The notes under the pieces are model-generated. The model did not search any database. It was not told where the DNA came from and was given only the letters and a program-made list of their open reading frames with translations. The position numbers were made by a program, and so were the translations under genes. From NCBI GenBank assembly GCA_025558095.1, contig JAIVFI010000001.1:1068501-1132500 (forward strand): 64,000 nucleotides of DNA, read 5' to 3'. Origin of the DNA: Hyaloraphidium curvatum. Lineage: Eukaryota; Monoblepharomycota; Hyaloraphidiomycetes; Hyaloraphidiales; Hyaloraphidiaceae. Shown here piece after piece: positions 62,927-64,000 of this stretch (within the stretch, counting starts at the first letter, position 1; the number at the start of each line of letters is the position of its first letter).

Positions 62927-64000
62927 CTATTCCTCGATGTCGTCCGACACGGGCTTCGGCCTCGCGGCCGCCGCGCTGAACCGGAACCCCGACGCCCTTC
63001 CCGTCGACGGCCTGTCCGGCGACGCCTCCACGAGCAGCTTGGACGCCGGCGGCGACGAAGCGCGCTCGATCCGCTCGATCGGCGTGGTGTGCCCCCGCGA
63101 TCCGCTCCCCGACGACGCCGTGCGGGGCACCGACTTGCCCGCCGCGCCGCTAGCTTCCGATCTGATTCCGGGCGACACGTTCTCCTTGGCACGCGGGTCG
63201 GGCGCGCGCCGGTGCGCCGTGGGCGTGAGCGTCTCCGACGCCTCCGACACCCCGAGCATCTTCTTCCTCTCGCTCAGCAGCCGCTCGAGCACCCCGGGCT
63301 GCCGCTGCTGCGGCGTCTCCTTCGGTTCGTGCTCGTGCTCGTGATCCTGCCCCTCCTCCGCATGCACATCCTCTTCGGGGGTCACTTCCCGTTCCTCCCG
63401 CCTCGGCGCCTCCCCGATCCGCTCGGGCGGCACCAGCTCGTCCGAGCTCGCCTCCCCGTCGGGGTCCGCGACCTCTTGTGTCGCCCACTGCGGCTTCCGC
63501 GGGGGAGCACGCGCGGCACGCCGGGCCTCGCGGCGCTCCTCCTCCTCGTCGCTGTCCGTGCGGCGCGGGGGCGATCGGGAGCGCGAGCGGGAGGCCGGGC
63601 GAGAGCGGTCGTCGGATCCGCGGTCAGAGGCGTAGTCCGGGGCTTCGTCACGGCGGTCGCGCGCCCGTCCGCGGTCCTCGTGCGCGTCCCAGTCGTCGTC
63701 TTGCGCAGGCCGATCGTAGCTGTCGTCACACGCAGCCCGATCGTAGCCGTCGTCACGCGCATTCCGACCGTACCCGTCGTCCCGCGCAGCCTGACCGTAT
63801 CCGTCGTCCCGCGCATCCCGATCGTACCCTCTCGCATCCCCGCGAACGTCCCGCGCATCCCACCGCCCGTCTCGCGCATCCCTGCCGTCCTCCCGTGCAT
63901 CCAAATCGCTCCCGTACCCATCATCGCCCCCGCCCCCGCGGTCATCGCGCACATAACCCCCATCGCCTTCGCTGGCCCCGCTCCGCTCCCCACTGCGATC
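62927..64000 (-). CDS. Asp/Arg-rich repetitive protein, 5' partial
   Basis: The frame is open to the window edge, so the N-terminus is missing; 357 residues are visible. The first third is tandem degenerate repeats of the type ARDDGYG/DRAACDDSYD, then an RS stretch (SRPASRSRSRSPPRR). The middle is acidic (EEVTPEEDVH type) with a His-Glu run. A helical segment, PGVLERLLSERKKMLGVSEA, looks like the only folded element. A KEN motif (RAKENVSPG) sits near the C-terminus, a possible APC/C degron. A nuclear RNA-related or cell-cycle role is possible; no family was recognised. Confidence 0.6.
   Translation of the reverse strand, partial: DRSGERSGASEGDGGYVRDDRGGGGDDGYGSDLDAREDGRDARDGRWDARDVRGDARGYDRDARDDGYGQAARDDGYGRNARDDGYDRAACDDSYDRPAQDDDWDAHEDRGRARDRRDEAPDYASDRGSDDRSRPASRSRSRSPPRRTDSDEEEERREARRAARAPPRKPQWATQEVADPDGEASSDELVPPERIGEAPRREEREVTPEEDVHAEEGQDHEHEHEPKETPQQRQPGVLERLLSERKKMLGVSEASETLTPTAHRRAPDPRAKENVSPGIRSEASGAAGKSVPRTASSGSGSRGHTTPIERIERASSPPASKLLVEASPDRPSTGRASGFRFSAAAARPKPVSDDIEE

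Noticed and set aside
59821-63192. A 1123-codon open frame on the minus strand
   Set aside because: It lies antisense to the F-box and sterol reductase genes, which have clear domain matches; a GC-rich shadow.

Overview
The window is a nuclear segment of a GC-rich, intron-containing eukaryote, most likely an early-diverging (chytrid-grade) fungus. This is inferred from gene content. Two chitin-synthase trafficking genes (Chs7-like and Chs5-like), a Uve1-type UV endonuclease, a yeast-style Hpt1/Xpt1 phosphoribosyltransferase, a Prm10/ThrE-like protein and a FluG-like glutamine synthetase point to Fungi. A kinesin-2 motor, normally tied to cilia/flagella, and a DHCR7-type sterol reductase argue against Dikarya and for a zoosporic or recently non-zoosporic lineage. 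A genus cannot be named from the sequence. No prokaryotic operons, CRISPR arrays or confident RNA genes were seen.

Genes are packed closely and alternate strands, often head to head. Most introns are 46-80 nt, begin GTNNG, end AG and often carry a CTAAC/CTGAC-like branch point. Exon models below were joined by hand; the total coding length is a multiple of three in every model given exon by exon.

Layout: 1-6 kb holds SDHB (5' partial), prolyl-tRNA synthetase, an RS-rich protein and the proteasome beta1 subunit. A gene-poor stretch (5.9-11.1 kb) has a tiny HMG-like gene and one arm of a 3.35-kb inverted duplication carrying a TATA-driven gene of unknown family. Between the arms (10.8-24.0 kb) lie the phosphoribosyltransferase, a Rab7-like GTPase with a 252-codon insertion or exitron, a PPP1R37-like LRR protein with a GAT-like region, two more LRR-type proteins and a frame-disrupted cysteine-rich secreted/membrane gene. 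The second arm occupies 24.0-27.35 kb. From 28 to 37.7 kb come a ThrE-like transporter, a TTC39/Iml2-like protein, Nit2, a BAF60/SMARCD subunit, Chs7 and Yippee. From 37.7 to 48.3 kb come a multi-pass membrane protein, UVDE, a crotonase, an acidic unknown protein, another membrane protein and kinesin-2. From 48.5 to 64 kb come a TVP38/TMEM64 protein, the FluG-like GS, DUF427, a D-2-hydroxyacid dehydrogenase, CBC2/NCBP2, an RmlB-like dehydratase, an ASCC1/AKAP7-type 2H protein, Chs5, RPS13, an FBXO31-like F-box protein, the sterol reductase and an Asp/Arg-rich protein cut by the window end.

Most genes are unrelated housekeeping loci. The clearest functional pairing is Chs7 (ER exit of chitin synthase) with Chs5 (exomer, Golgi exit) about 20 kb apart. 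The most unusual items are the inverted duplication, the Rab insertion/exitron, the PP1-LRR-GAT architecture and the frame-broken cysteine-rich gene.
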